A DNA stretch of 64,000 bases from Xanthostigma xanthostigma. Its lineage: Eukaryota > Arthropoda > Insecta > Raphidioptera > Raphidiidae. Shown here one piece after another: positions 1-9,761 of the stretch. The notes beneath the pieces are model-generated. The model ran no database searches. It was not told the DNA's origin and saw nothing but the letters and a program-made list of their open reading frames with translations. Numbering within the stretch: the first letter of the stretch is position 1; every line of letters starts with the position of its first letter. Position numbers and translations under genes: made by a program. The DNA lies in contig OY754464.1 in the NCBI GenBank assembly GCA_963575645.1, positions 74,064,948 through 74,128,947 of the forward strand, given 5' to 3'.

Positions 1-187
1 TATAAAAGTAATAAAAAGGGTAAATTATCTTGAACTTGAGGATCCAGACACCTAAGATCTCTTGTTTGTGATAAGCTCATTGATGTCAGGTGTCTAAGAT
101 CCTCACTGGATAGATTCTGGTCGCAGGCCGTATTGAGATGGTTTGAGGGCCGGATGCGTCTCGCGGGCCGTATCTTTGACATCACTG
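1..187 (-). mobile_element. hAT-like element, one terminus (cut by window edge)
   Basis: Read on the minus strand from 187 the sequence starts CAGTGATGTCAAAGATACG, followed by a segment also found at 23160-23530. The shared segment includes a GACACCTGACATCA block and a GTGTCTGGATCCT block. The copy at 23160 has a clear 8 bp target duplication and a CAGNG start, which fits the hAT superfamily. No transposase is visible. The other end lies outside the window. This copy is useful because it shows the uninterrupted version of the site into which another element is inserted at 23240-23462. Confidence 0.6.
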
Positions 188-842
188 ATCTAAAGCAACT
201 GAGTTCGGAATTCTAAGCTCGTCAAAAATCTCGCAAATACTGTTATAATAATTATTATTTTAAAGTATAGCTACTGTTTGCTACAATAGGTCATATGCAT
301 GATTTTTTTTTTATATTTTTAATAGATTATTTAGTCAACCATAATACGGAAAAAAATTGATAATCATTTAAAAATGTAATATTATCATAAGAAAAAAAAT
401 ATTAAATTCCACATTCAAAAATAGACAGTTTAAACAATCGGCCATGTTCGCGGACTTATGTGACGTCATGATATACGATGCATGCCAACCTTGAAGTCAA
501 ATTGTCAATGTTCTAAATGAAGTTTATTTGTTGTTTTCTCTAAATACTGACATAATCTTACTGTGAGACGACACAGTCGTCATGAAAACTGTTGTTGATA
601 TATACTCTGACGTCACGATGCGTTTTGAAAATTTGAAAGTAGCGCTTATTTTCTACATTTCTTTTTTATTATGTGTATTTTTTTCAGTGATTAGATTAAT
701 AAAATAACCATTACGTTATGATCAAGAACTAAAATATATTTCGAAATAAAAATTTTAACCAATTTGGAGTTTTATGCATATGACCTATTATTAAGAAACA
801 CTCATTGTTACAACGCTATATTAGAAAAAAACATTTTTTTCA
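188..842. other. AT-rich unassigned sequence
   Basis: I see no gene, clear repeat or structural RNA. Several TGACGT motifs occur between 460 and 620, but without a pattern that supports a function. Confidence 0.5.
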
Positions 843-845
843 ACA

Positions 846-1157
846 GTCACCGTCGGGATACGAACCCCGAAACTTTCCACTATCGCGGCCGACTGAAGTA
901 CGTTACTCCACAGTGACACAGCAAAATCAAGTCATCGTTCTAATATATAGCAATCTGAAACTGTTTATTTCACATCATGCGAGAGCTAATTTTTATCTTA
1001 GGTCACTGTCGGGATACGAACCCCGAAACTTTCCACTATCGCGGCGGACTGAATTACATTACTCCACAGTGACACAGCAACATCAATTCATCGTTCTAAT
1101 ATATAGCAATTTGTAATTGTTTATTTCACATCATGCGAGAGCTTTTTATCTTAGGTA
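846..1157 (-). repeat. Tandem pair of 156 bp units with tRNA-like segment
   Basis: Two near-identical units lie at 846-1001 and 1002-1157, and a decayed third start follows. On the minus strand each unit holds a GGGGTTCGTATCCC segment that resembles a Pol III B box, preceded by a GTGGAGTAACGTA segment where an A box would lie. The folded form is not a good cloverleaf, so this is tRNA-derived or tRNA-like rather than a working tRNA gene. A diverged relative seems present at 20705-20765. The 103-residue open frame over this region is a translation of the repeat, not a gene. Confidence 0.6.
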
Positions 1158-1324
1158 ACGCTAGATATGAACCTTGACAGAAATGAGAGTTATGGGTGAA
1201 TCAAAGATTTCGTTATCGTTATTATTATTATATAATTTGCAAACAAAGTACATCCTTATGCTTATTGACAATTGAGCGGAGTTTAGGCCAAATGCCATGT
1301 CGAATCCACCATTTTTCATGTACC

Positions 1325-1476
1325 TATATATGTCGCCGGGATATTGTCAAACCCGTGATATTATAATTTCACTTAGTGAAATTATAATATCACGACTCTT
1401 TGTCAATCGTGATATTGTAATTTCACTAGTGAAATTACAATATCACGGATTTGACAATATCCCGGCGACATATATA
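1325..1476. mobile_element. 152 bp palindromic MITE
   Basis: The ends are inverted copies (TATATATGTCGCCGGGATAT on the left, its complement on the right). Inside are two further perfect or near-perfect palindromes of about 40 bp, each based on CGTGATATT..AATTTCAC; one uses TATAATTT and the other TGTAATTT. The whole element folds into one long hairpin or into a cruciform with two side hairpins. The TATATA at each end would suit a TA-target Tc1/mariner-like MITE, but the superfamily is inference. There is no coding capacity. Confidence 0.75.
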
Positions 1477-1781
1477 AATACTAACAGCAACGTAAAATGT
1501 GTATATGATTTAAAATTCTGCCATCAGATGACAGAAATCAAGCTATACATTGATTAAGGCCAACCGCTAGGCCTTTAGTTCAGAAGTTATGACGGCTCAA
1601 ATTGTATACAAAATTAAAATAATTTAAAGTGACTATATCTCCTAAATTAAAACAGTAAAGACAAACTTACACAGCCGGACGTAATACCCTGTTTTATACC
1701 GGAGGTTAAAAATAGATAGAAAGATTTCTGTACCATTCTATATATTATATAACTTCATACATATACACATAATACTCTATA

Positions 1782-2956
1782 CAGTAGCGGCGCGTTAACA
1801 TTTTAAAATGGGTGTCCTGCAGGGTACCTCCTAAGTCCTAACACGGGCTAGAAATGAGGGGGAGGTAATTAAATTATGAATCAGATCCATGTTTATGATA
1901 TTTTAATTAATAACTTTTTTCAAACATTGTTGACATCAAACTACAATATACTGCTCCAGGCCTATGGAAGCTATAAATACATATGAATCTAAGGTCTTTG
2001 TCAAACAATCCTTTTTGCAACCCAGCATCAGTGAACATTTTCAGTATATGACAGTAATAGATGCTTATTTGTACTAATGTGCTGACGATAAATGCAGCTC
2101 AAAGCCGATTTAAATAACACGCAATATTACTATAGCTATTACGGAGGTTGATGCGTTACAGTCCCAATCAAAAGTAAGTCGAATTCTAAATGGGAACTTT
2201 TCCATAATAAATTTTTACAAAAGGTTTTAAGTCGATGATATCAATAAATATTATTGTCATAAAAGCATAAATAAACATTTTTTTTAATATTAATTAATTA
2301 TTTCAGTATTTTACTTAATGGACTAACTTTTGAATTTTTTGTACAAAGTTAGGTTAGATATTATAAATTTATGTAAATATCTGTATTTTACATATTTTTT
2401 TGCAGTGAATAACTAAAAAAAGAAATTAGTAGCAATAATAATTAAAATTAAATCAGTTAAAATTGTCAAGAATAGAAGTCCATAATGGACAAGTGCTAAG
2501 GTTTAATAATTTTTTTTATTGATTATAAGTCTCCTAATTAAATTGGAAAAAATATTAAAATATGCATCGATGCTTTACATAGTAAGTTTTCGGAACTGCT
2601 GACATTATTTGGTTACTTGCAAAAAAATAAAATATACCGGTTGCATGTTAGGTTGACATATTTTCCATAAGACTACATGTAAAAGTTTTTTTTTAATTTT
2701 TAACTTTATAAATCTCCTAATGATTTTGGATTTTTTGCAGAAAATTTTGTCATAAAAAAATCTATTAAAAAAACTTTATTTCAGATTTTTTTCATTATCT
2801 TCGTAAAACGGCTCAACCTCCTACTTTAGCGTTGATTGTCTAACTATTACATTATTTTCTAACATTAAATACTGGTTAAATACGGATAATATAATTCGTT
2901 TTAAAATTATTACGTACTTAAGATGTTCTGCAGCACTCATTGAAGAACCGCCACTG
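1782..2956. mobile_element. Non-autonomous hAT-like element
   Basis: The left end reads CAGTAGCGGCGCGTTAACAT and the right end is the complement of CAGTGGCGGTTCTTCAATG, so the first nine bases form inverted repeats. The CAGNGGCGG start is typical of hAT elements. The flanks ACTCTATA and ACTCACAT match only in part, so an 8 bp duplication is possible but decayed. The interior is AT-rich without a transposase. A fragment of a close relative, with the same CAGTGGCGGCGC start and a shared GGTACCTC block, lies at 8454-8519. Confidence 0.5.
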
Positions 2957-3186
2957 ACTCACATCTGTCTAAGTCCGCGGCCCGCTGAAAGAGAAAACAC
3001 TTAGCTTTATGAAATATAGAGCGAATAGCGACAGGAGATGTTCCACGCTTTCAAAATGAAACTTAAAATCAGCTTTCTTTCACACTCTTACATCTATTAT
3101 ATGATATCAACATATCTAAAGAAGTTTTTATTTTTGTTATCTCAAAACTGAAGAACCACTGAACTGATTTGAATAATTCTTTCAGT

Positions 3187-3583
3187 TAACCGAGAGGGAT
3201 GGCGTAGTGGTGATAGCAGTAGACTTGCATTCGGAAGGTACCGGGTTCGAATCCCGGTGGGGGCAGAAGGCAGATGTGGCTGGGACTTTATCATGTGGTC
3301 TGTCTCTCGGCCATCTTGTTGGGGTTTTCGATGGCTTCCCTCAACAATTCCAGATAAATATCCTTATTCAAGGCCAAGGTTGTTTATTATCTGTCAAAAT
3401 CCTATGTTCATGATTTGCCTACGTTATCCTAAAGTCCTAAAATTCCTTCATCCGTCCATTGCTATTAATTAAGTGGAAGTTTAGAAACGTAGAAAATAAC
3501 GGGAAGTGTGATAGATGGAAAATAGTAATGGTGCGAATGGCGTCTGTTATGACATCAAGTTGAGAAACGGACGTTAAACGCAA

Positions 3584-3616
<33 letters not shown>
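3187..3616 (+). mobile_element. tRNA-derived SINE, copy A
   Basis: The head has a tRNA-like region with an A-box-like GGCGTAGTGGTGATAGC and a B box GGTTCGAATCC. A tRNA-unrelated body follows with GCCATCTTGTTGGGGTTTTC and AATTCCAGATAAATAT blocks, then a conserved 3' end GAGAAACGGACGTTAAACG and an (ATT)n tail from 3583. Three other copies lie at 32686-33145, 46443-46837 and 53390-53795. The family would rely on Pol III transcription and a partner LINE for retroposition; the partner is not identified. The target duplication suggests the inserted unit runs past the tail (see the next feature). Confidence 0.85.
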
Positions 3617-3925
3617 GAGAAGAAAAAAATTTCGTAAAGAATTCTGCATCCACAAGCACCCAAAACTCCAGGCTCGTTACCGTTGTACAAGGGATACTTG
3701 CAGTTGCAGAGCAAGGTGCAACTATAATCGCGTCTCAAACCATGAAATGAGCGATATTGCAGTGAGTTTGGGACGTGCGCACGGAGTACACGGAGCGACC
3801 CGATAAGCACGGCTTTTTGCATGCGATAGACTAGTTGACTCAGCATTACGCTGACATGCCGGAATAGCTTTTATATTTGCCAACAGTGACGATTTGACTC
3901 CTCCATAGTTACTATTATTATTATT
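3617..3925. mobile_element. Extra segment between SINE A and the 3' target duplication
   Basis: AATTCTTTCAGT occurs at 3175-3186, just before the SINE, and again at 3926-3937, after a second short ATT run. The duplicated target thus brackets 739 bp, not just the SINE. The additional 0.3 kb is unrelated to the other SINE copies and has no recognisable gene. It is either a later insertion into the ATT tail or a 3' extension carried along at retroposition. Confidence 0.5.
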
Positions 3926-3937
3926 AATTCTTTCAGT

Positions 3938-4165
3938 ATTTAAAAACTTACATCTTGACGATTAATACAAGCTACAACATAAAAAACTTAAAATAAAATT
4001 GAAACTCCTTCAAAACGGGTCACTAAAAAGCGTAGAAAAAATGCTTTGATTAATCTTAATGTTCGTTTTTTTCCGGTGTCAGCCGACATCAGTCGACGTC
4101 GGATCGGGTGAAATACGAATCCACTGTAGGTACAGCCTAACCAATTTTATTTATTGTGTTAATAT
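3938..4165. other. Unassigned sequence
   Basis: AT-rich, with a small GC-richer patch near 4075-4110 containing GTCAGCCGACATCAGTCGACGTC-like short repeats. No gene seen. Confidence 0.4.
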
Positions 4166-4732
4166 TGTAACAAAACTGTTCTAATACGTGGTGGAAATGA
4201 TTTATTTACAATAATACACGTTTAACAAAACAGTTAAACACACAACGAAAGCTTACTTCTTTAACAAACAGTAATAATAACCTTAACAGAAACAGTTCTA
4301 AATAATAAAATAGAAAACTAAGTAACAGAAGAATATAAAGTCCTAATTATGTACACAAAATATTTACAACACACAAACACAACAAAGTTTATCAGCACAC
4401 TTGTCTATTAATTATATTCACACGACTATTTACAAAAAGTTATTTATGTAAAAACAGATTTATATAATTGCACTCAATGGTTTACACACACAAAAGTTTA
4501 TTTATCTTCACAGTATAATGATTTATGTCGCAACGCCAGACTTGTATCAACACAACTCACGAACAACTGACTAACTGACTGACTGCGCCAGCGATCCGCT
4601 CGCATTTTATAGCTTCGATCCCGCCTGATCGAATCCACTAGAAGAACCTTTCTTAACCTGCATTGCATTCTGCAGGAAATTCTAAGATGTCGGGTTTACT
4701 TGGCTACCTGTTTTCCATTGTTGTTGCTAGAA
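4166..4732. mobile_element. LTR-like fossil, family 1, copy 1
   Basis: It starts TGTAACAAAACTGTTCTA, then a block around TTATTTACAATAAT, ACACAAAATATTTACAACAC and a TATA-like box near 4600. The same start and internal order recur at 5131, 18992, 20776 and 27611. Size of about 0.5 kb, TG at one end and the lack of any coding interior make solo LTRs of an LTR retrotransposon the best guess. Family and orientation are not established, and it is an old, decayed copy. Confidence 0.45.
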
Positions 4733-5130
4733 GATTATACAGAAACCATAGTCGTCCCAACGGGAGGCACGCAACAATATCAAGAACTTCAGGACACAGT
4801 GTATATTTATAAAACGTAAGCAATGTGAGATTTATAAACTGTATTTTAATCCCATTGACATGATCCAGCGTAGCGAAATGCTGCAACAATTGTATAATGT
4901 AGCGAACATACAACTCTCTACGTAGATAAATTACAATATCTGCATCTCTCAATACAGTCTGTTTTATTTAAAGTCATGATAACGGATACCTATACAAAAC
5001 TATAATTTTGAATATTGAATTTGCCTTTAAATAAGTTTGAATCATCCACTTCTTTAAATGATCAAGTTATCTATTTTTGCGGAAATATAAGAGACAGCGC
5101 TGTTATTCACAGTTTCTGGTGTTATCGTAT

Positions 5131-5430
5131 TGTAACAAAACTGTTCTAGCTCGTGGTGTAAAATATTTATTTACAATAGTCAAACGTTAAAAAACAAACT
5201 AAAAGCACTTCTCTATAACGTAACTGAAACAAAACAACAAATTCTAACTAATAAAATAAAAAAATAAGTAATAAAGAATACAAAGTCACTATTTATGTAC
5301 ACGAAATATTTACAACACAGGAACACACCAAAATTTATTTAGCACACACAGTTCATTTATCCATTTATCTCAGCAGTTACTTCAGTACTGTTCAATATGT
5401 CTGCTGGTTTTGTGTATATACATTTTTTTT
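5131..5430. mobile_element. LTR-like fossil, family 1, copy 2
   Basis: The start matches the copies at 4166 and 27611; the match to the latter runs through CAGTACTGTTCA near 5385-5395 and a TATA-like box near 5415. The far end is not clear. It lies only 0.4 kb from copy 1, so a short decayed internal remnant between two LTRs is possible but not shown. Confidence 0.4.
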
Positions 5431-5885
5431 AAATAGCCCTGTGACAGGTCTCTATTATCACTTCCCAAAAATACTAGTAGATCCAATAATACTCTTTAAA
5501 CACTTCCTTTTTACAATTATTTTTTCAACACAATCCTTATACACCTTCTAACACGTTCTAAGCCCTCGCAACCCCTCTCTTACCGGATCTTTAGCTTCAC
5601 AAGCCCCATAAGTAAAATGTTTCATTCAATTTTTTGCGATTACAGCGACATCTGTCAAGAATCGAAAAAACTGTTTCTGACAAACTGTATGTAATTTTTG
5701 CTGTGAAACTTTATTGTGCAATCAAAAATGGGGGCTTCCATTTAAATTTCAAAAGTTTCCCCCCATCTCACCCACTGGGGGGCGAGGTGAGTGTGGTGTC
5801 AGTAAATAGTTTTTTTGAAAATTTTGACACGTGTTTTTTACATTTTTTCATTCGATGCATGGTTTGCGAGATTTTTGTCCGTTTC
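5431..5885. other. Unassigned sequence with poly-C/poly-G patch
   Basis: It contains TTTCCCCCCATCTCACCCAC followed by GGGGGGCGAGGTGAG near 5760-5795, an imperfect hairpin. No gene is seen. Confidence 0.4.
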
Positions 5886-6138
5886 CAGGCTTTTTAGACA
5901 CCGTGTATTATATTTATAATGATAGCTAATAGGTTGTTTATGGAAATCATTGTTGAACTGGTTAGATCGCGTACTTTTGTCTTTCATTACAGTACTAGTG
6001 CGTAGTGGGTTACAGGCTTTTTGGACACCGCGTATATATTTATAATTGTAGCTAATAGGTTGTTTATGGAAATTACTGTTGAACTGGCTAAATCGCGTAC
6101 TTTTGTCTTTCAGTACAGTACTAGTGCGTAGTGGGTTA
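5886..6138. repeat. Tandem duplication, 127 bp x 2
   Basis: Copies at 5886-6012 and 6013-6138 both begin CAGGCTTTTT.GACACCG and end TACTAGTGCGTAGTGGGTTA. They differ at scattered positions. A 138-residue minus-strand frame spans both copies and shows the same duplication (NPLRTSTV twice); it has no other sign of being a gene. Confidence 0.8.
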
Positions 6139-6691
6139 CTATCGATGCATGTATAATGTACATTGCAATTTATTACACCTTGTATATATTTTAATACTCC
6201 ATACTTTAAGCTAAATACTAGATGTCTGCATGCTGCATCCGCTGACAGATGCAAAGTCTAGCTTTTAAAAAGCAACGAAAACTACTGTAATAATCCAGTT
6301 TGAAAACGATCGCTAATGCAATGAATAATGGGGGTCTGATTTGCACACAACGAAATTGTAAAATAGTGTTCAGTAGTTTTTAACAGACTTTAAAAAAAGA
6401 GGTTATCAATTTGTCATGTTTACCGATATATATCTAGCGGGGATAAAAAATCGGAAAAAAATAATCATAACTATTGCCCTAAAGCCCTTCTCACACGGAG
6501 CTACTCAAACGAAACCAATTACTAACTCGAGTTACAAATCAGTCTCTAGCACTAGTATTTCAATGGAGGTTCGCACACGGCGCTATCGGTTAGTAATCAG
6601 TTTGTGACCAGTTAGTGATCAGTTTCAAGCGACGCGGCGTGCTGGTCGCCACGCTACTAGTTACTAACCAGTTACCAATAAAACAACAAAA

Positions 6692-6841
6692 ATGGCTGAT
6701 TCAATCCAAAATTTAAAACTGGTATAAGCTGTCGAAAGGTATCCTTGTCTATATAATTACACGTTAAGTGATTATTCTCGAAAAGATAAGACGGAAAAAG
6801 CGTGGAATGACGTTGGTGCGATAGTAAATTTAACATTGTAA
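6692..6841 (+). pseudogene. MADF-domain ORF remnant of PIF/Harbinger element
   Basis: Translation from the ATG at 6692 gives MADSIQNLKLV, an in-frame stop, then VERYPCLYNYTLSDYS, later KAWNDVGAIVN. This is the N-terminal half of a MADF domain (conserved YP.LY, then DY, then W). PIF/Harbinger elements commonly encode such a Myb/MADF-like accessory protein, which helps the transposase bind DNA. The frame ends at 6841, exactly where it meets the oppositely oriented transposase remnant. The early stop and the loss of the C-terminal half make it non-functional. It is too short to appear as an ordinary gene call. Confidence 0.75.
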
Positions 6842-6842
6842 A

Positions 6843-7154
6843 AACTTGCCTGAGTGTTATTAAAATTCTCTCCTCAGCGCTGACACATTCACGCAATGTA
6901 GTATTCTTTTTGTGAATAAAAGGAGACAGTATTTCCACTAAATTTAAAAATGTTTCTTTGGACATTCTATAGAATGCCAAAAATTTCGCATCATTTTCCT
7001 GTAGCTCTTTGGCAGCAACAAATGCCCTACAATTTAAATTTTTTTCTATATAAGGATGAATCCAATATTGGCGCTTTTTCATTCGTCGTTGCCTTTTGTG
7101 ATTATAATAATATAAAATAATATCCTCATCACTTGATTCAGATTCAGAAAACAT
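6843..7154 (-). pseudogene. HARBI1-type transposase, N-terminal remnant
   Basis: From the ATG at 7154 the frame encodes an acidic start, then KKRQYWIHPYIEKN, LQENDAKFLAFYRMSKETF and ERILITLRQVF. The W-hydrophobic-HP motif followed by FLAFYRMS..TF is characteristic of HARBI1-like PIF/Harbinger transposases. The first 104 or so residues look genuine. The open frame continues to 6672, but those last residues are antisense to the MADF remnant and are not transposase. The catalytic DDE region is absent. There is no sign that the truncated protein has been kept for a host role. Confidence 0.8.
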
Positions 7155-7377
7155 TATGACAGCTCAAATGAAACTAGTGATTAAACTATGATTTGAGTAG
7201 CATCGTGTGCAAAGTTTGGTTACTAACTAGTTAGTGATTTTAGTTAGTAATCAGTTTAGTTTCATTTGAGTAGCTTCGTGTGAGAAGGGCCTTACTGTCG
7301 CAGTCCTAAAAATTTGTCAGATGATAGTTTATAATATAATTACAGCAGCAAATATAGTCTTGCTAATGTGGAACACT

Positions 7378-7940
7378 CCGAAAGCCTTGCCAGACTCGTC
7401 CAACGCTCGACATTTAACTATCTGACTTGTGAGTCTGGCGGGGCTTTCGTGATTGTAAATGACAGCCAGACGTGTAATTTCTATGAAACTATATTATTAT
7501 TCATCATGTGACAAATTTTCAAATCCGGGAAAATAAGAGTAAAAATTTTGTAATTTTTACGATTTTCAAGATGCCGCCAGACTTATTTGCCAATTTTGTA
7601 AATCAGCCAGACTTACTTTTGATTATGGCTTATGATAGTATCAAATGATACGTTAAATTTCAAGTATGGGAAAATAAGGGTTACGGATTTCAATAATCGG
7701 TCAAATTTTTGCATCCGCAAATTTTCAGCCAGACTACTTGGGATGTGCCAGACTGTTATTTCCATTAATAAAATGATTCATTTTAATTAATGTCAAATAT
7801 TTATGACTGGGAAAATAAGTGGACTTGTCTATTTTTATCTAGTGAACCCATCCGAAAATTTTAGGCAGACTCAAATTTTCGTTTTGTGTCATCATCCGAA
7901 CAAACTATTTTATATTCACCTACTGGGAAAATAACTACAA
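7378..7940. repeat. Diverged tandem modules with CCAGACT and GGGAAAATAA
   Basis: GGGAAAATAA recurs at about 7529, 7669, 7809 and 7925. Each repeat follows CCAGACT copies, often as AGCCAGACTT. A longer inverted pair, CGAAAGCC.TGCCAGACTC and GAGTCTGGCGGGGCTTTCG, opens the region (7378-7452). The unit is about 140 bp and strongly diverged. The pairing of GTCTGGC and GCCAGAC blocks resembles the design of the 50-53 kb element, though the sequences are otherwise different. Confidence 0.55.
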
Positions 7941-8453
7941 AAAAAATTCACTGCCTCCTGGACCAATAGTCTTACAACTTAAAAATTACAATACCGCTTA
8001 GAGCATCGCCTCTTATAAAGTACATGTATGCTTACTCTTTCTCGAGACGTTAAAAATAACCTAAAGTGTAAACAGTAATTTATGTTTTGCCTAGCCAAAA
8101 TTAATTGTTAACAAGATCGATTGAGTTTTAATGTTTTGAAACATTTGGAATCACAACACTATAATAATAATGCACAAGTCGTGTTCTGTCTGGCATATGA
8201 AATGCATAGTTTATTTTTAATTTGAAAGTTCTTACTACTTTATACAGATAGCGTGACTGGGAGGTTTTATTGGCCTCTTAGGTATCGTTGTTCTAATGAA
8301 GTGGTGCACTTGAAATTGATTGAAACACAGAACTACTTATATCCCCAACTAACACGAAATACTCTTGAAAACATAAGCAGTCTATCATTAAGTATTTAGT
8401 AAGTGAGTGTTTCATTATACAGCCAAATAAATGAATAATTGGAACTTATTGGT
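7941..8453. other. Unassigned AT-rich sequence
   Basis: No gene or clear repeat is visible in this stretch. Confidence 0.4.
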
Positions 8454-8519
8454 CAGTGGCGGCGCTTTAACATTTTAAATGAAGGATCAACCGGAGGTAC
8501 CTCTTAACACCGGCTAGGA
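8454..8519 (+). mobile_element. hAT-like end fragment
   Basis: CAGTGGCGGCGCTTTAACAT plus the GGTACCTC.TAACACCGGCTAG block matches the left end of the element at 1782-2956. It breaks off where a different TAGGGTTGCCATCCGCCCGG sequence begins at 8521; the latter is itself reminiscent of hAT termini. Confidence 0.5.
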
Positions 8520-8832
8520 TTAGGGTTGCCATCCGCCCGGATTTCTCCGGATTTATTCTCTTTTATATCAGGAAGCGTCCGGGCAAAGTTTTGCTTACAG
8601 TACGGATTTTAATTTTTTTAGTTAAATCTTTTTTTATCAAGAGACGATAGTAGTATTTTGTTTCTTTAATTCGAAAAGGTTTATTTGTGTTATTGGAATA
8701 AAGAAAGTAGAGTTATTGTTTGGTTTTTATAATTTTTATACGGCTCTTTAATTTAATTACCAAAGAGAATAGAGATATCATTAAATGAAAGGTTTTAAAA
8801 ATCCATATAATATATGGAATTTTACAATTACT

Positions 8833-9749
8833 CCAAGTGTGTAGGCTTTCACGGCCGGTGTTGATCCAAATCTTCTTGGTTTCCGGGCTTGTATGCCGTG
8901 GTCCATTGGTATTTCTACCTGACGTTTCATCTACAATTGCGGTAGACATTATCAAAGGCGATGTGGTAGCGGGCGAAGTGTCCTTCTACGCTGCTCACAC
9001 GTCCAAAATTGACATCCATTCCAAATAACACAGTTCAAGAAGACCAAATAGGAACAGCATATCTACCGTATATAAAAAACACAACGGATCGCATCGGCAA
9101 ACTCCTTGAGAAATATAAAAAAGATTCAGGAGTGCCTAAGATTTGCCAAGGATACCAGAGATTCACTGGCAACTCCCGGTATTTATCGCGTTCCCTGCAC
9201 ATGTGGATCAGTATATAATATATATTGGGACAACAAAATGAAGTATAAAGACACGCATAACAGAACACAAGAGAAGTTGTAGACTGGGACACATCGCAAA
9301 ATCTGCAATAGACGAGCATACGTTGACTCTAGACAACCATAAGATCCTTTTTGAAGAAACCAAAGTTATAGACAGAACATCCAGTTACTACCCACGCATA
9401 TACAGAGTGGCCATAGAAATACACAAACACACAAATAATTTCAACCGCAAAGATGAAAGTTTGACTCTAAGTAAAACCTGGACACCAGCACTGTGCAATA
9501 CCAACCCACTGAATGGAACGACCAATCACAGAAGAGCATACTACGACCGAGTAGAGAACACGAGCACGCTGACCATAAAAGACGGAAGTACCACACTTGT
9601 CGACACACTTACCTGTGAGCAGCCTAGAAGGACACTACGCCCGCTACCACATCGCCTTTGATAATGTCTACCGCAGTTGTAGACGATACGTCAGGTAGAA
9701 ATACTAATGGATCACGGCATACAAGCCTGGAAACCAAGAAGATTTGGAT
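8833..9749 (+). mobile_element. Penelope-like element, 5'-truncated copy with inverted terminal segments
   Basis: TTTACAATTACT stands on both sides (8821-8832 and 9750-9761), a 12 bp target duplication. The insert starts with about 0.16 kb of terminal-repeat sequence in minus orientation, then a coding remnant in plus orientation, then the same terminal repeat in plus orientation (9610-9749). Penelope-like elements are known to insert with partly inverted pseudo-LTRs, so this arrangement supports the call. Each terminal segment holds a hammerhead-like GTCTACCGCA..TGTAGA block followed by a GAAACGTC or similar run. Confidence 0.75.
9027..9600 (+). pseudogene. Penelope-like C-terminal region with GIY-YIG endonuclease, decayed
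   Basis: Successive frames show DRIGKLLEKYK, then PGIYRVPCTCGSV near 9173-9211, KSAIDEHTL near 9299 and SLTLSKTWTPAL near 9460-9490. The GIYRVPC.CG..Y and SAI.EH motifs match the GIY-YIG endonuclease domain joined to the Penelope reverse transcriptase, which nicks the target for priming. Only the end of the protein is present and the frame is broken more than once. It is a relic with no sign of function. Confidence 0.75.
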
Positions 9750-9761
9750 TTACAATTACTA

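Larger units (their letters stand above)
6483..7292. mobile_element. PIF/Harbinger deletion derivative with two gene remnants
   Basis: The inverted ends are AGCCCTTCTCACACGGAGCT on the left and the complement of AGGCCCTTCTCACACGAAGC on the right. They are flanked by TAA and TTA, close to the TWA target of PIF/Harbinger elements. Further subterminal repeats of GTTAGTAA and TTACTAAC lie inside both ends. The element carries the start of a MADF-type DNA-binding ORF on the plus strand and the start of a HARBI1-type transposase on the minus strand, joined where the middle has been deleted. It is therefore a cut-down, non-autonomous copy. Confidence 0.8.

Noticed and set aside
4166-5430. Complete LTR retrotransposon bounded by two LTR-like copies
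   Set aside because: The interval between the copies is only about 0.4 kb, and I see no coding or priming-site evidence. Solo or fragmentary LTR-like fossils are the safer call.
5838-6254. 138-residue minus-strand open frame
   Set aside because: It covers a 127 bp tandem duplication and shows the same peptide twice. No other sign of coding.
6672-6842. C-terminal third of the 160-residue Harbinger frame
   Set aside because: This part is antisense to the MADF remnant, which matches a known domain; only the first 104 or so residues are transposase.
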